Origin: Isoetes taiwanensis
Lineage: Eukaryota > Streptophyta > Lycopodiopsida > Isoetales > Isoetaceae
NCBI GenBank assembly: GCA_021234155.1
Contig: JAJEKV010000095.1
Location: forward strand, 2,500,372 to 2,564,371
Direction: 5' to 3'
DNA: 64,000 nucleotides
Made by a program: the position numbers and the translations under genes
The notes under the pieces: generated by a model
Seen by the model: the letters and a program-made list of their open reading frames with translations, nothing else
Databases searched by the model: none
Told to the model about the DNA's origin: nothing
Shown here: one piece after another, positions 10,475 through 22,458 of the stretch
Layout of the letters: each line of letters begins with the position of its first letter
How positions within the stretch are numbered: the stretch's first letter is position 1

Positions 10475-11092
10475 TTGAGTATTGCGAACGATCCTCGGAT
10501 CCTAGTTTTTCATTGCAGTTATTGTGAGTTTTTTTCTTTATTGCTTTTGGGATACATGGCCATGGAAGGTATGCTTCGACGCTTGAACCAGATTCAGGAG
10601 GAGATGAGGATTCAAGAGCAGAGATATGGAACCCGGCTCTTCACAAGTAAGGCTACACTCTGTAGTTTATACACTTTATTGTATTTTATCTATTTTCTAA
10701 TCTATAGCTTGGTGTAGGAGCCGTCGAGGGCATGAGAAGGAAGGGAATCCTCCGTGAACCCCCTCCTCCACTCGAAGATGAGGACTATGAAACAACGATC
10801 CATCGGATGAAAGTGTTAAAGAAGTATGTGATTGGTGAGAAGGCACTGACCAAATTGCTAGGAACCAGTGAGCTGCCTAGCATGATGAGGGTGCTTCTTG
10901 AAAAGATGGTCAGGGTTTGGAAGCACCACAGGAAAAACAGCATTAACATGATACTAGCGTCGACATATGCATGGTCGACGCCTTGGTTATACTTGACATG
11001 GAGCTATGGTTCAAAGGGGATGGACAAGTGGAGGACTTCACGATAGAAACCATAAGCCAAGCTCAGGAGGAGTATGCTGAATTGTTCAAGTG
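10475..11092 (+). pseudogene. Small helical, probably coiled-coil protein (frameshifted)
   Basis: An exon beginning MAMEGMLRRLNQIQEEMRIQ at about 10,555 is followed by a GTAAGG donor at 10,648; a second frame opens at 10,732 with MRRKGILREPPPPLEDEDYE and a Lys/Leu-rich helical body. Near 10,960 the frame shifts; the neighbouring frame carries LWFKGDGQVEDFTIETIS and ends at 11,092 with EEYAELFK. Together this would be about 140 residues. No family is recognised. Short helical DNA-binding or multimerising proteins are typical second products of CACTA elements, but that is a guess from position. Confidence 0.35.
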
Positions 11093-11110
11093 ATCTTTTG
11101 TTCAATAAAC

Positions 11111-11510
11111 CTATGTTTTGTACATTGTTATATTTTCTCTTGGGTACAATCTAGCATTGATACATATGCATGAACATGATCTGAAGGATTCTTGAAGATA
11201 TTTTGCATTCTTCTGTTGGATATCGCCTTCTTCAGTTCGATTTGCCATTTCGGAGCCTGAGGTTTCTGCGACATTTCGACTTGGACTGGTAGAACCAGCT
11301 TCTGAGATTATTTGTGGTTTGAACTCTCCTGTAGCTCTTACAAATGGGACACTTCCATGTTCTAAATCTTTCAAATGCACATTCTTAGAAGTTTGTGATG
11401 GACAGTCAGCTTGGATTTTTCTCCAACCTGACTGATAGAAGAAGCAGCCACTAAATTTATGTTTCTTTGTGGCTTGAAGTCAACTGCATCTTCCAAATCT
11501 TCCAAATCAG
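11111..11510 (-). pseudogene. Unrecognised minus-strand ORF fragment
   Basis: A minus-strand frame from 11,380 to 11,111 encodes about 89 residues with a Ser/Thr/Glu-rich middle (AGSTSPSRNVAETSGSEM). The composition resembles a linker of a host protein rather than a transposase. There is no recognisable domain. It ends where the GC-rich satellite begins. Confidence 0.2.
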
Positions 11511-14500
11511 CTCGGTTGCCTCGCAACGGGCTGCCCCGACGGTTCTAATGCTAACCCTTTGACCTAGACCTTCTCCAAAAATTCCGAAAATTGGGCCGTG
11601 TTCTGGAGATGAATTAGGGATCCAAATGGCAAAAATCAGAATTTATTTTTCGCGGCAATGCATTAATTACGAATTTAATCGTGTGTTGCCATTTACCAAA
11701 AGCCCCCGACTTCTAATTGCCACATCGGGAGGAGGACAGTCCAAACTCCGTTCCGCCGGTTCCCTTGCTATGCGTTCTACGTCGCGGCTTCTGCCACGCC
11801 TTCAAGCAACTGACTAGGACTCGGCCCCAAAAACGTAAACCCTTCTAGAGCCCGGCAACTCCACGGGGTTTACGTTTGAGGGCCCTCTCCTTGTCGGTTC
11901 GGCCGGACCTAGCGACGTGTCTTGAAGTGGAGTTGGGGTGTTGACGCCAGAGCGCGGACCCTAAAATCCCTCCGGAGGCTGCTTTCCCCAAATTTCCTCT
12001 CCCTAAGGCCCTGGGGAAGAACGGGCAACCTCCCCTCTCCGGAACCGCGATTTGGCTCTGCCAATGGACTCGAACGTTGACATTGCTCGAAACCAAGTTC
12101 CGTGGCCAAAAGACCGGGACTTCGGCCCCAAACGTAAACCCTTCTAGAGCACGGCAACCCACGGGGTTTACGTTTGAGGCCCTCTCCTTGTCGATTCGTA
12201 GGGACTTTGGCCCATGTCTTGAAGTGGAGTTGGGGTGTTGGCCTTGAGCCGCGGACACTAAAATCCCTCCGGAAGCTGCTTGCCCCGAATTTCCTCTCCC
12301 CAAGGCCCTGGGGAAGGACGGGCAACCTCCCCTCACCGGAACCGCGATTTGGCTCTGCCAATGGACTCAGAATGCCGACATTGCCCTGGGGATCAAGTTC
12401 CGTGGCCAGAAGACCAGGACTCGGCCCCCAAAACGTAAACCCTTCTAGAGCCCGCAACCCACGGGGGTTTACGTTTGAGGCCCTCTCCTTGTCGGTTCGG
12501 CGGAGACTTTGCGCCATGTCTTGAAGTGGAGTTGGGGTGTTGGCGCCAGGGGCGCGGACACTAAAATCCCTCCGGGAAGGCTGCTTGCCCCGAATTTCCT
12601 CTCCCCAAGGCCACGGGAAGGGCCGGGCAACCTCCCTCACCGAACCCATGATTTGGCTCGCCAATGGACTCGAGAATGCCGACATTGCCACCCTCGGGGA
12701 TCAAGTTCCGTGGCCAGAAGACCAGGACTCGGCCCCCAAAACGTAAACCCTTCTAGAGCCTGGCAACCCACAGGGTTTACGTTTCGGAGGCCCTCTCCTT
12801 GTCAGATTCGGCCGGGACCTTGCGCCGTGTCTTGAAGTGGAGTTGGGGTGTTGACGCCAGAGCGCGGACCCTAAAATCCCTCCGGAGGCTGCTTGCCCCA
12901 AATTTCCTCTCCCCAAGGCCCGGGGGCCGGACGGGCGACCTCCGCCTCCTGGAATCAAGATCGACTCGCCAATGGACTCAGAACGTCGACATTGCCCTGG
13001 GGACCAAGTTCCGTGGCCAGAAGACCACCCGAACTCCAAGAAGCGCCAAAGTAGCTCACTTCCATCACACTCGTAGTCAATTGGCCTAGGATGTGCATGC
13101 GGGATACTGTCGTGGAGGGCGTGAGTGTTTCCTTCTTTCGCAAAACCGACCGTGTAACTTGCTCCCTAGGGTAATTTCGCCATTCCGGACGATTTGGCAG
13201 GGTCTATTTGCCATTCCGGAGCATCTCCTAAGTGCGAACGACAAAACAAAGGCGGTTTCTACAAGGTCGACATCCGGGGCCCCAGGGTTTTGACAAGTTC
13301 TCCCGGACCGATCTGGAATCTTTTGGACCTTCCCGAAGAGGGGCCCCTGAACGGAGGATCCAACGGTCGGATAGGGGAACCGGGCTCCGGGAGGGTGGTC
13401 ATTAGCGTGCAGCCCGGGGGCGCCGGGAAAGGGCTGCCTCGGGAACTTTTTTGGATCCCGCCTCCTGGGGTCCCGGACTCTCCCCTCTTGTGAGGGATCC
13501 CTGCAAGGTCCTGGCCTCGTTTGACTTGGGGAAGGGTGCCAGCTCGGTTGCCCTGCAACGGGCTGCCCCGACCGTTCTAATGCTAACCCTTTGACCTAGA
13601 CCTTCTCCGAAAATTCAGAAAATTGGGCCGTGTGCTGGAGATGAATTAGGGATCCCGCTGGCAAAAACCCGGAATTTATTTTCGTGCAATGCATTAATTG
13701 CGAATTTACGAATGTCTTGCCACTGCAAAAGCGCCCCCCGACTTCTACTTGCCACATCGGGAGGAGGACAGGCCCAAACTCCGCTCCGCCGGGCCCCTTG
13801 CTCCGTATTCTCTACATCGCTTCTCGGCCAGTCCCAGTGCAACAGACAGATTCTCTTCCCCCCAAAACGTAAACCCTTCTAGAGCCTGGCAACCCACAGG
13901 GTTTACGTTTCGGAGGCCCTCTCCTTGTCAGATTCGGCCGGGACCTTGCGCCGTGTCTTGAAGTGGAGTTGGGGTGTTGACGCCAGAGAGCGGACCCTAA
14001 AATCCCTCCGGAGGCTGCTTGCCCCAAATTTCCTCTCCCCAAGGCCCTGGGGACGGACGGGCAACCTCCGCCTCTCGAATCGCGATCGACTCGCCCAATG
14101 GACTCGACGCGTCGACATTGCCCTGGGGACCAAGTTCCGTGGCCAGAAGACCACCCGAACTCCAAGAAGCGCCAAAGTAGCTCACTTCCATCACACTCGT
14201 AGTCAATTGGCCTAGGATGTGCATGCGGGATACTGTCGTGGAGGGCGTGAGTGTTTCCTTCTTTCGCAAAACCGACCGTGTAACTTGCTCCCTAGGGTAA
14301 TTTCGCCATTCCGGACGATTTGGCAGGGTCTATTTGCCATTCCGAGCATCTCCAGGTGTCCGACGACAAAACAATCACGGGTTTCTACAAGGCCGACATC
14401 AGGACGCCCGGTTTGACAAGTTCTCCCGGACCGATCTGGAATCTTTTGGACCTTCCCGAAGAGGGGCCCCTGAACGGAGGATCCAACGGTCGGATAGGGG

Positions 14501-17267
14501 AACCGGGCTCCGGGAGGGTGGTCATTAGCGTGCAGGCCTCGGGCCCTGCCCGGGGAAGGGCTGCCTGGGAACTTTTTTGATCCCGCCTCCTGGGTCCTGA
14601 CTCTCCCCTCTTGTGAGGGATCCCTGCAAGGTCCTGGCCTCGTTTGACTTGGGGAAGGGTGCCAGCTCGGTTGCCCTGCAACGGGCTGCCCCGACCGTTC
14701 TAATGCTAACCCTTTGACCTAGACCTTCTCCGAAAATTCCGAAAATTGGGCCGTGTGCTGGAGATGAATTAGGGATCGGCAAAACGGAATTTATTTTCGT
14801 GCAATGCATTAATTGCGAATTTACGAATGTCTTGCCACTGCAAAAGCGCCCCCCGACTTCTACTTGCCACATCGGGAGGAGGAAAGGCCCAAACTCGCTC
14901 GGCGGTTCCCCTTGCTCCGTATTCTCGGCTCTCGCTTCCGGCCAGGTCCCAAGTGCAATGACCAGGGACTCGGCCCCAAAACGTAAACCCTTCTAGAGCC
15001 CGGCAACCCCGGGGGTTTACGTTTGAGGCCCCTCTCCTTGTCGATTCGGCCGGACCTTGCGCTGTCTTGAAGTGGAGTTGGGGTGTTGACGCCTTGAAGC
15101 GGACCCTAAAATCCCTCCTAAGCCGCTTGCCCCAAATTTCCTCTCCCCAAGGCCCCGGGGGCCGGACGGGCAACCTCCGCTCTCCGAATCGCTGATCGAC
15201 TGCCAATGGACTCAGAACGTCGACATTGCCATGGGGACCAAGTTCCGTGGCCAGAAGACCACCCGAACTCCAAGAAGCGCCAAAGTAGCTCACTTCCATC
15301 ACACTCGTAGTCAATTGGCCTAGGATGTGCATGCGGATACTGTCGTGGAGGGCGTGAGTGTTTCCTTCTTTCGCAAAACCGACCGTGTAACTTGCTCCCT
15401 AGGGTAATTTCGCCATTCCGGACGATTTGGCAGGGTCTATTTGCCATTCCGGAGCATCCCCGGTGCCCGAACGACAAAACAGTGCGGTTTCTACAAGGCC
15501 GACATCAGGACGCCCCGCGGTTTGACAAGTTCTCCCGGACCGATCTGGAATCTTTTGGACCTTCCCGAAGAGGGGCCCCTGAACGGAGGATCCAACGGTC
15601 GGATAGGGGAACCGGGCTCCGGGAGGGTGGTCATTAGCGTGCAGCCCCGGGGGGAGCGCTGCCAGGAAGGGCTGCCTCGGGAACTTTTTTGGATCCCGCC
15701 TCCTGGGGTCCGGACTCTCCCCTCTTGTGAGGGATCCCTGCAAGGTCCTGGCCTCGTTTGACTTGGGGAAGGGTGCCAGCTCGGTTGCCCTGCAACGGGC
15801 TGCCCCGACCGTTCTAATGCTAACCCTTTGACCTAGACCTTCTCCGAAAATTCCGAAAATTGGGCCGTGTGCTGGAGATGAATTAGGGATCCCGCTGGCA
15901 AAAAACCGGAATTTATTTTCGTGCAATGCATTAATTGCGAATTTACGAATGTCTTGCCACTGCAAAAGCGCCCCCCGACTTCTACTTGCCACATCGGGAG
16001 GAGGAAAGGCCCAAACTCCGCTCCGTCAGTTCCCTTGCTCCATTATTCTTGGCTGCCGCTTCGGCCAGTCCCAAGTGCAACAGACCCGGACTCGGCCCCA
16101 AAACGTAAACCCTTCTAGAGCCCCGGCAACCCACAGGGTTTACGCTTCGGAGGCCCTCTCCTTGTCAGATTCGGCCGGGACCTTGCGCCGTGTCTTGAAG
16201 TGGAGTTGGGGTGTTGGCCTTGAGCCGGACCCTAAAATCCCTCCGAGGCTGCTTGCCCCAAATTTCCTCTCCCCAAGGCCACGGGGGCCGGACGGGCGAC
16301 CTCCGCTCTCGAATCGCGATCCGACTCGCCAATGGACTCGAACGTCGACATTGCCACAGGCACCAAGTTCCGTGGCGAAGACCACCCGAACTCCAAGAAG
16401 CGCCAAAGTAGCTCACTTCCATCACACTTCGTAGTCAATTGGCCTCACGATGTGCATGCGGAGATCTTTGTCGTGGAGGGCGTGAGTGTTTCCTTCTTTT
16501 CGCCAAAACCGGCCGTGTAACTTGCTCCCTAGGGTAATTTCGCCATTCGGGACGATTTGGCAGGGGTCTATTTGCCATTCCGGAGCATCCGGTGCGTCCG
16601 AACGACAAAAACAGTCTGGTTTCTACAAAGTTTTACATCGGGGCGCCCCGCGGTTTGACAAGTTCTCCCGGACCGATCTGGAATCTTTTGGACCTTCCCG
16701 AAGAGGGGCCCCTGAACGGAGGATCCAACGGTCGGATAGGGGAACCGGGCTCCGGGAGGGTGGTCATTAGCGTGCAGCCCCGGGGGGAGCGCTGCCAGGA
16801 AGGGCTGCCTCGGGAACTTTTTTGGATCCCGCCTCCTGGGGTCCGGACTCTCCCCTCTTGTGAGGGATCCCTGCAAGGTCCTGGCCTCGTTTGACTTGGG
16901 GAAGGGTGCCAGCTCGGTTGCCCTGCAACGGGCTGCCCCGACCGTTCTAATGCTAACCCTTTGACCTAGACCTTCTCCGAAAATTCCGAAAATTGGGCCG
17001 TGTGCTGGAGATGAATTAGGGATCCCGCTGGCAAAAAACCGGAATTTATTTTCGTGCAATGCATTAATTGCGAATTTACGAATGTCTTGCCACTGCAAAA
17101 GCGCCCCCCGACTTCTACTTGCCACATCGGGAGGAGGAAAGGCCCAAACTCCGCTCCGTCAGTTCCCCTTGCTCCGTATTCTCGGCTGCTGCTTCTCGGC
17201 CAGGTCCCAAGTGCAACAGACCGGGACTCGGCCCCCAAAACGTAAACCCTTCTAGAGCCTGGCAACA
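11511..17267 (+). repeat. GC-rich satellite A, about 1.12-kb unit, palindrome in each unit
   Basis: The anchor CTCGGTTGCC occurs at 11,511, 13,543, 14,665, 15,780 and 16,913, giving periods of 2,032, 1,122, 1,115 and 1,133 bp. The first long interval contains a sub-segment of about 303 bp repeated in tandem: the palindrome AAACGTAAACCC...GGGTTTACGTTT recurs near 11,832, 12,130, 12,435 and 12,738. Further copies lie near 13,866, 14,981 and 16,100, and a truncated one near 17,238 ends the array. Open frames exist in all directions because of the composition; none is consistent between units, so I treat this as non-coding. It is homologous to, and inverted relative to, the satellite at 58,431-61,140. 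Confidence 0.85.
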
Positions 17268-17683
17268 AATTAATTGCCGTGGCGGTCACATTCATATGGA
17301 CTCATTATGGAGTGTACGAAATTGAATATCTCGAACTCGAAATTCAAGGTGAGACGTCGTTGAACCACGAAGCCGCGGTCCAAAACCCTTAGCAAAGTAA
17401 TCTATGAAGAGGCTGCAACCATATATGAAGTTGTATGTGATCATGCACGAGAGAATATGGCAAATCAAAGAAGCTCTTCTTGCAGCTTTGCATGGATATG
17501 TAGGCATGCCTTGTGTAGATTGTATCTTGAGAAGAGCAACCTGGTGAGCCATATGTTTGCACCGCTACTTCTGATCATGGTGATTTGGCAAGCTTGATTT
17601 AGTATGAAAGTATGCAAGTGAAGCTCAATGGTGCACAAGTCTGGTTTATTAAAGTGGATAGATAAACAAGGATGGAGAGAAAT
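17268..17683. other. Unassigned sequence between satellite and captured fragments
   Basis: No gene is recognised. A short plus-strand frame (NQRSSSCSFAWICRHALCRL near 17,460-17,520) has no family I can name. A GACGTCGTTGAACCACG motif near 17,352 resembles the CACTA subterminal motif. Confidence 0.3.
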
Positions 17684-17950
17684 CTAAGTGGATAGATAAA
17701 GAAGGATAGATAAAATACATAAGTAATCATTGCCAACTAGTGCTCCATTATTATCTGCTCCAGATGTGTTAGTTTCATTGGAAGCAATACCCCAAGAATC
17801 ATTGGCATCTGAGTTGCCTCCTCCCCATCTGTCATTTCCATTTGATGCAATTCCCCAACTATCATTCTCACCTGATTCCTTGTTATCTGTATCATTGTTA
17901 CCAATAGCATCATGTTGATTTCCTCCCCATCGATATTCACAGAGTTTCAA
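17684..17950 (-). pseudogene. WG-repeat (AGO-hook-like) protein fragment
   Basis: The minus-strand frame encodes four Trp-Gly pairs in an Asn/Asp/Gly/Ser-rich background: YRWGGNQHD, NDSWGIASNGNDRWGGGNSD and NDSWGIASNE. Such WG/GW repeats are the ARGONAUTE-binding hook of plant RNA-directed DNA methylation proteins such as the Pol V largest subunit CTD (NRPE1) and SPT5-like/KTF1. The segment is an internal repeat piece with no start or end of a host gene; the first residues (MKLCE) are read from the reverse complement of the adjoining PIWI fragment. The junction with that fragment is near 17,945. A plus-strand frame is open too, but only the minus strand gives a recognisable pattern. Confidence 0.6.
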
Positions 17951-18990
17951 TGATGTTCAATGCTTTAAAATCTCAGCTAAAAGGGCCACCAGAGTTTATT
18001 CTATGCATTCTACCTCAGAAAGACTGATCTCTATGCTGTGTAATGGTTTGATTCCTTTTATATGTAGTTTACGAAGGAAGATGCAATGCATACTTATGCA
18101 GAGAGATGTTTTGCAGGGCCGTTTAACAAACTGTTTCTGTCAGACGTTGGAGTTGTTAATCAGTGTATAGTTCCTCCCCGTAATATAAATGATCAGTACT
18201 TGACGAATGTGGCTTTGAAAATTAATGCCAAGGTAACTCACTTGGTACCCCATAATGGCTCCCCTGTTCATTGAACTGAAGACTTACTTTTGAACCAGTA
18301 GTGTGGAGGATATAATCGATGTTATTGATGGAATTTCGTTATGGTCTTCCAAAGGTCTCCAGGGAGCCAACTATAATCTTTGGAATGGATGTGTCACATG
18401 GAGCCCCATTCTCGTCAAATTCACCATCAATTGCAATTGTAAGGATTGAACTGTGTGTGCACTTGACATTTCAAATTTCAATTCATTACATTCCTATTTT
18501 AACTTGCAGGCAGTGGGCTCTACAGATTGGCCAACGATATCCCAGTTTGTCGCACGGGTCAAAACACAATCACGAAAATGTGAAACTATGAATGCGTTGT
18601 ACGAAGAACCTTCTGGGGGCATGATTGCGTAAGTAACATAAATAACTTTTTCAATCTGATATTGAAAGGATAATTAACTTTTTGCTTGTGGCAGGGAATT
18701 GTTGAAAGGGTTTGCAGGCTCAGTAAGTATCGGAACAAAACAGTTGCCTCCACAGCTTGTTGTATTCAGGTTCCTACCCCTTATGGCTATGTATAGTTCT
18801 CTCCCAGCTTTCAGGTTCAATTTTAATAAATTTTATTGTATTGTGGACTTCAGGGATGGTGTCAGCGAATCCCAGTTTGCAAGTGTTCTTAATGTAGGGT
18901 TGGCAGCAATACGAAAGGTGTGCAGATGTTGGTTTAAGAAATCGATTTTGAAATGTTTAATAAATTGATTTTTTGCAGGAGATGTTTAAA
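17948..18990 (+). pseudogene. AGO4-like: ARGONAUTE (AGO4-clade-like) PIWI-domain gene fragment
   Basis: Exon-like blocks with preserved GT-AG introns: about 17,951-18,040 (LKGPPEFILCILPQKD), 18,068-18,232 (PPRNINDQYLTNVALKINAK), about 18,303-18,438 (PTIIFGMDVSHGAPFSSNSP), 18,510-18,628 (STDWPTISQFVARVKTQSRK), 18,695-18,769 (QLPPQLVVFR) and 18,854-18,917 (DGVSESQFASVLNVGLAAIR), with a last acceptor at 18,978. Two catalytic Asp positions (in GMDVSH and FRDG) are present; the final His region is missing because CACTA-type repeats begin at about 18,995. NDQYLTN is typical of the AGO4/6/9 group that binds 24-nt siRNAs. A frameshift follows ILPQKD and exon 3 needs a shift near its start. Retained introns show DNA-level capture rather than retrotransposition. 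Confidence 0.88.
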
Positions 18991-18994
18991 GGGC

Positions 18995-19090
18995 ACGTCG
19001 TTTAACACAAAGACGTCGTTATAGACGTCGTTTAACGACTATGACAGACGTCGTTAAACGACCTCACGACGTCGTTCAACGACGTCTGTA
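18995..19090. repeat. CACTA subterminal-type repeat block
   Basis: Copies of GACGTCGTTTAACGAC / GACGTCGTTAAACGACC directly abut the PIWI fragment on its 3' side. The block is of the same family as at 3,595-3,790. Confidence 0.6.
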
Positions 19091-19099
19091 ACTTTTTAT

Positions 19100-19538
19100 C
19101 AGAAAACAGAGCCGGCTTTTCCGCCGCCTAGTTTTTTTGGTTCTAAGCGGCTGGAGGAGCGTTTTTCGTGGCGATTTTTGGCGCGGATCATCCTTGCGGT
19201 CCTTTCCAAGCTTCAAGCAAGCATCCAAAGGTATTTCAATGGATCAATCAACTCTATTTTTGAATTAGGCTTGTTGTTTGATAGATTTAGGGCTTCTTGT
19301 TTTTTCTTGTTTGTTTTCAATCCATCCCATTTCTATCCTCCTCTTCTTTCCATCCTTGTTTTTCTTCAATCCATTTCGCCTCTTATTAGTATGAATCGAA
19401 TCCTCCTCCTTCTTCTTCCAATGATCTTCCAATCATTGGTTTCTTCCTTCTAATCTTTCGTTCTTCCAATCTTCTATTCATTTTCTTCTTCTTCTTCTTC
19501 ACCACTTTCTCATTCTATTCAATCTTTCTTTCCTATCT
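19100..19538 (+). other. Leader-like sequence after repeat block, no gene recognised
   Basis: A GC-rich start (GAGCCGGCTTTTCCGCCGCC) passes into TC-rich DNA. A GTATTTC donor-like site near 19,231 and the position after a subterminal block resemble the leader exons near 3,850 and 25,720. An open frame at 19,178-19,453 is hydrophobic by composition only. Confidence 0.3.
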
Positions 19539-19803
19539 TCTTCTTCTTCTTCTTCTTCTTCTTCTTCTTCTTCTTCTTCTTCTTCTTCTTCTTCTTCTTC
19601 TTCTTCTTCTTCTTCTTCTTCTTCTTCTTCTTCTTCTTCTTCTTCTTCTTCTTCTTCTTCTTCTTCTTCTTCTTCTTCTTCTTCTTCTTCTTCTTCTTCT
19701 TCTTCTTCTTCTTCTTCTTCTTCTTCTTCTTCTTCTTCTTCTTCTTCTTCTTCTTCTTCTTCTTCTTCTTCTTCTTCTTCTTCTTCTTCTTCTTCTTCTT
19801 CTT
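19539..19803. repeat. (CTT)n microsatellite
   Basis: An uninterrupted CTT run of about 265 bp. On the minus strand it yields poly-Lys or poly-Arg frames that are not genes. It marks the left boundary of a large diverged tandem duplication. Confidence 0.97.
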
Positions 19804-22458
19804 TGACATGTTCTTGCCAAGACTACAGATCCGCGTTATGTAAACAATTACATTAAAAGAACCTTGTTCAAGGCAAGATCACTTATCCCAATATCCACCC
19901 TGGTTTTTAGGCCAGGGCCACATCGAGCACTCTACAAACCTTAGCCCATATAACTTACTATATTGAAAAATATCCAAAAATAAAAATCTGAGTAAAATAA
20001 TTCATATCATCATTTCCATATTAGCATATCCAATTTGTACATAACGTTTTTGAATTTGAAAGTATAAGGTAATCAATCTTACAACTATAAACTTAAATCT
20101 TACAACTATGAAGGTTTGAATTTGAAAGCATAAAGTGTGAAGTAAACTTTGAATCTTGATGTAGCATATTCCATCCTCTTCCGCGTTAACGCCAACTCTA
20201 ACAGCAAAATGGAGACAATTAGAGGAGAGAACCCGTACCTGCAGCCAATCAATACACAATTAGCATGATAATGGTAAATGTGCAAGGGCCAAAAGGTACA
20301 TTGGGTCTCTCAGTTTATCACTGATCACCAATTGTATCCTTTTGCCCTGAGGTGACATTTAACTAGAAAAGACTGGAATAGTAACATATTTAGCATTATA
20401 ATTGCAATTTCCCGATTGATCTCAATCATTTTAACATATTTAGCATAGTACCAATTGATCACAATCATTCCCATTAGACGAGAACTAATTTCTTAGCCCC
20501 AAATCTAGCTGGTCATGTTGAGAGCATGTTCTACATCATAATAATTTCCTCACAACTTTAAGTATAAAATTTTAACATCTTAAACTTTCTCAATTTGGCA
20601 TTTTAAACTTCCTCATTTGATAGCTTACTATTTCCAAACTTACAAACCATAGAAATGTTTTAGATCCAACATAAAACAGAGCTCGACCCAAACCTGATTT
20701 AGAGAGCTTCCATTGTTTTGATATTATGTTGTCACCAGTGGTGCCTACATGTTTTCGCACGGCCATCTTCAACGATCATGGCATCACCACTTCTGTAACA
20801 GAGTTTGCTTGTTAAGCCCAAGAAGTCAATGGACCTCTTGTACATACGATTTTTTGCCATAAATTTATGGTCACCACAAATGAACAGCCATTAAGGCGAG
20901 ACCTTCTCTAAACTAGGCAGGAAATAATATAATATAATATAAAACAAACGACTACCTCAAAAATGCCTTTGCATCTTAAGAAACTTTTGCATTTTAAAGA
21001 TATGCAACTGATTAGCTAATAATCTGAATTTTCATTCTTACCCATGTATCAATAGGCGTTTCTAATGATATTATATCTGACCTTATTCCGCACTCCATAA
21101 AGTAGCAGATTGCATTTGCTCACCCATCTTTGTGGCATTAGTTGTCGAGGGCATCTCATACTGATCTTCACCGACAAGCCAAATATTTGTTTGGCCTACC
21201 ACTGTATTCGTACAAGGCATTATAGCCAATATGCTCCATCATAGCTAAATAGCTCTGCCGTATTTGCATCATGCTAGAAAATCAGGGAAACACCATCAAA
21301 CAAATAAAACCACTTCTCACGCGATGCACCTTCGAATACCCTGGCTTCTATTTTTCGGAGACAAGCCTGTCATACAAGCTGGCATAGGAGAAAATAGTGG
21401 ATACAACATCAGCTTTGCATCTATAGACTTGAAGCATTTCCTAAGACTAAATATTTATCCAGATATAAGGAAAAGCAGTTCTATGAATCTATTTGCAAAA
21501 TCGTACCTTGCATTTCTGATTATTTTGCAAAGGCCACAAACTCCAGAGCTCATGGCCATATTGCCAAACACCATATCGGCAATAGATTAGACCTGCAGCC
21601 TGCCCTAACTCATTTTAGAGCTTTTCATCTATAAATCTCAGGGATAACATGTCCAGCATCATCAGCTACGAACCTAGAACATAAATTTAATGCTATCCGG
21701 TTGCCAATGCAAACGCAGAGCAGATTGGACCGCTCAAACATCCCCGGCTTCTTGTTTTGTGAAGTCGAAGCTTTGCATAAGCGGCCATAATGTCATTTTG
21801 GCGGCATAGTTCCCCTTTTGGTTGATACAGTCTCTGTTATCAGCCAAATTTCGTATTTACATAATAAGATTAACTGTTTATAAAATTTGTAAACTAGTTA
21901 GCTAGTATGTTAAAGCATTTGGCTCTAACTGTGTAGACCAGGGTTCAAACCCTGGAAGCATTACTTTTACAGTCCTCCGAATTTTAAGATAGAAATATCA
22001 AAATTTCAAGATTAAATATCAAGACTTTTTATTTTATTCTTCCATATCCATAAGGCCATCAAAACCCTTGGAATACTTCGAGATATTATGAAGAACCAAA
22101 AAGAACATCATTGAAATTGTACAATTAATTATCCCGCTTACATCTAGTATAACTTGCCCAGTGGCTCTGCCTAACAAGCTAACAAGTCTAATATTATGAC
22201 ACCCAAGGCTCTATAGATGCCCTAAGCCAAAAGTATAATAGGCTCTAAGAAAATTGCATTTTGAGCCAAATTTGCATATCCGTGTCCAAATATTCAAGTG
22301 CCTGATTTGGCTCTAAGCTCTTAGTATGGTTCATACCCCATACTAAAGAAAATGTAAAATTGTTTTGCCTCATGTGGCCTTATAGGCTCAATCCTCTTGC
22401 AGAACAACATATGGATTTTCTTTTGTCATTTCAATTATTTGAAGAATCAAAAAAGAAT
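19804..22458. repeat. Diverged tandem duplication, unit 1
   Basis: The first roughly 560 bp (19,805-20,365) are nearly identical to 22,485-23,045, starting ACATGTTCTTGCCAAGAC. Beyond that, islands of similarity persist (for example ACCAAACCTGATTTAGAGA near 20,688 and 23,491) but most of the rest has diverged. No protein-coding signal is convincing. A tRNA-derived segment lies at 21,886-21,966. I cannot assign the unit to a transposon class. Confidence 0.7.
21886..21966 (+). other. tRNA-derived sequence with A- and B-box-like motifs
   Basis: TTAGCTAGTATGTTAAAGC resembles a tRNA D-arm (A box) and CCAGGGTTCAAACCCTGG a T-arm (B box GGTTCAAACCC). The anticodon stem does not pair and the T-arm is out of register by one base, so this is not a working tRNA. 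It may be a tRNA pseudogene or the head of a SINE. Confidence 0.4.

Noticed and set aside
11626-17325. Dozens of 60-260-codon frames in satellite A, some with similar peptides in successive units
   Set aside because: Frames shift between units through indels, and both strands are equally open; GC-rich satellite composition explains them.
17730-17918. Plus-strand Pro/Ser/Leu-rich frame opposite the WG repeats
   Set aside because: The minus strand gives a recognised WG-repeat pattern, so the plus frame is most likely its shadow.
19519-19820. Poly-Lys and poly-Arg open frames across the CTT run
   Set aside because: Trinucleotide repeat artefact with no flanking coding signal.
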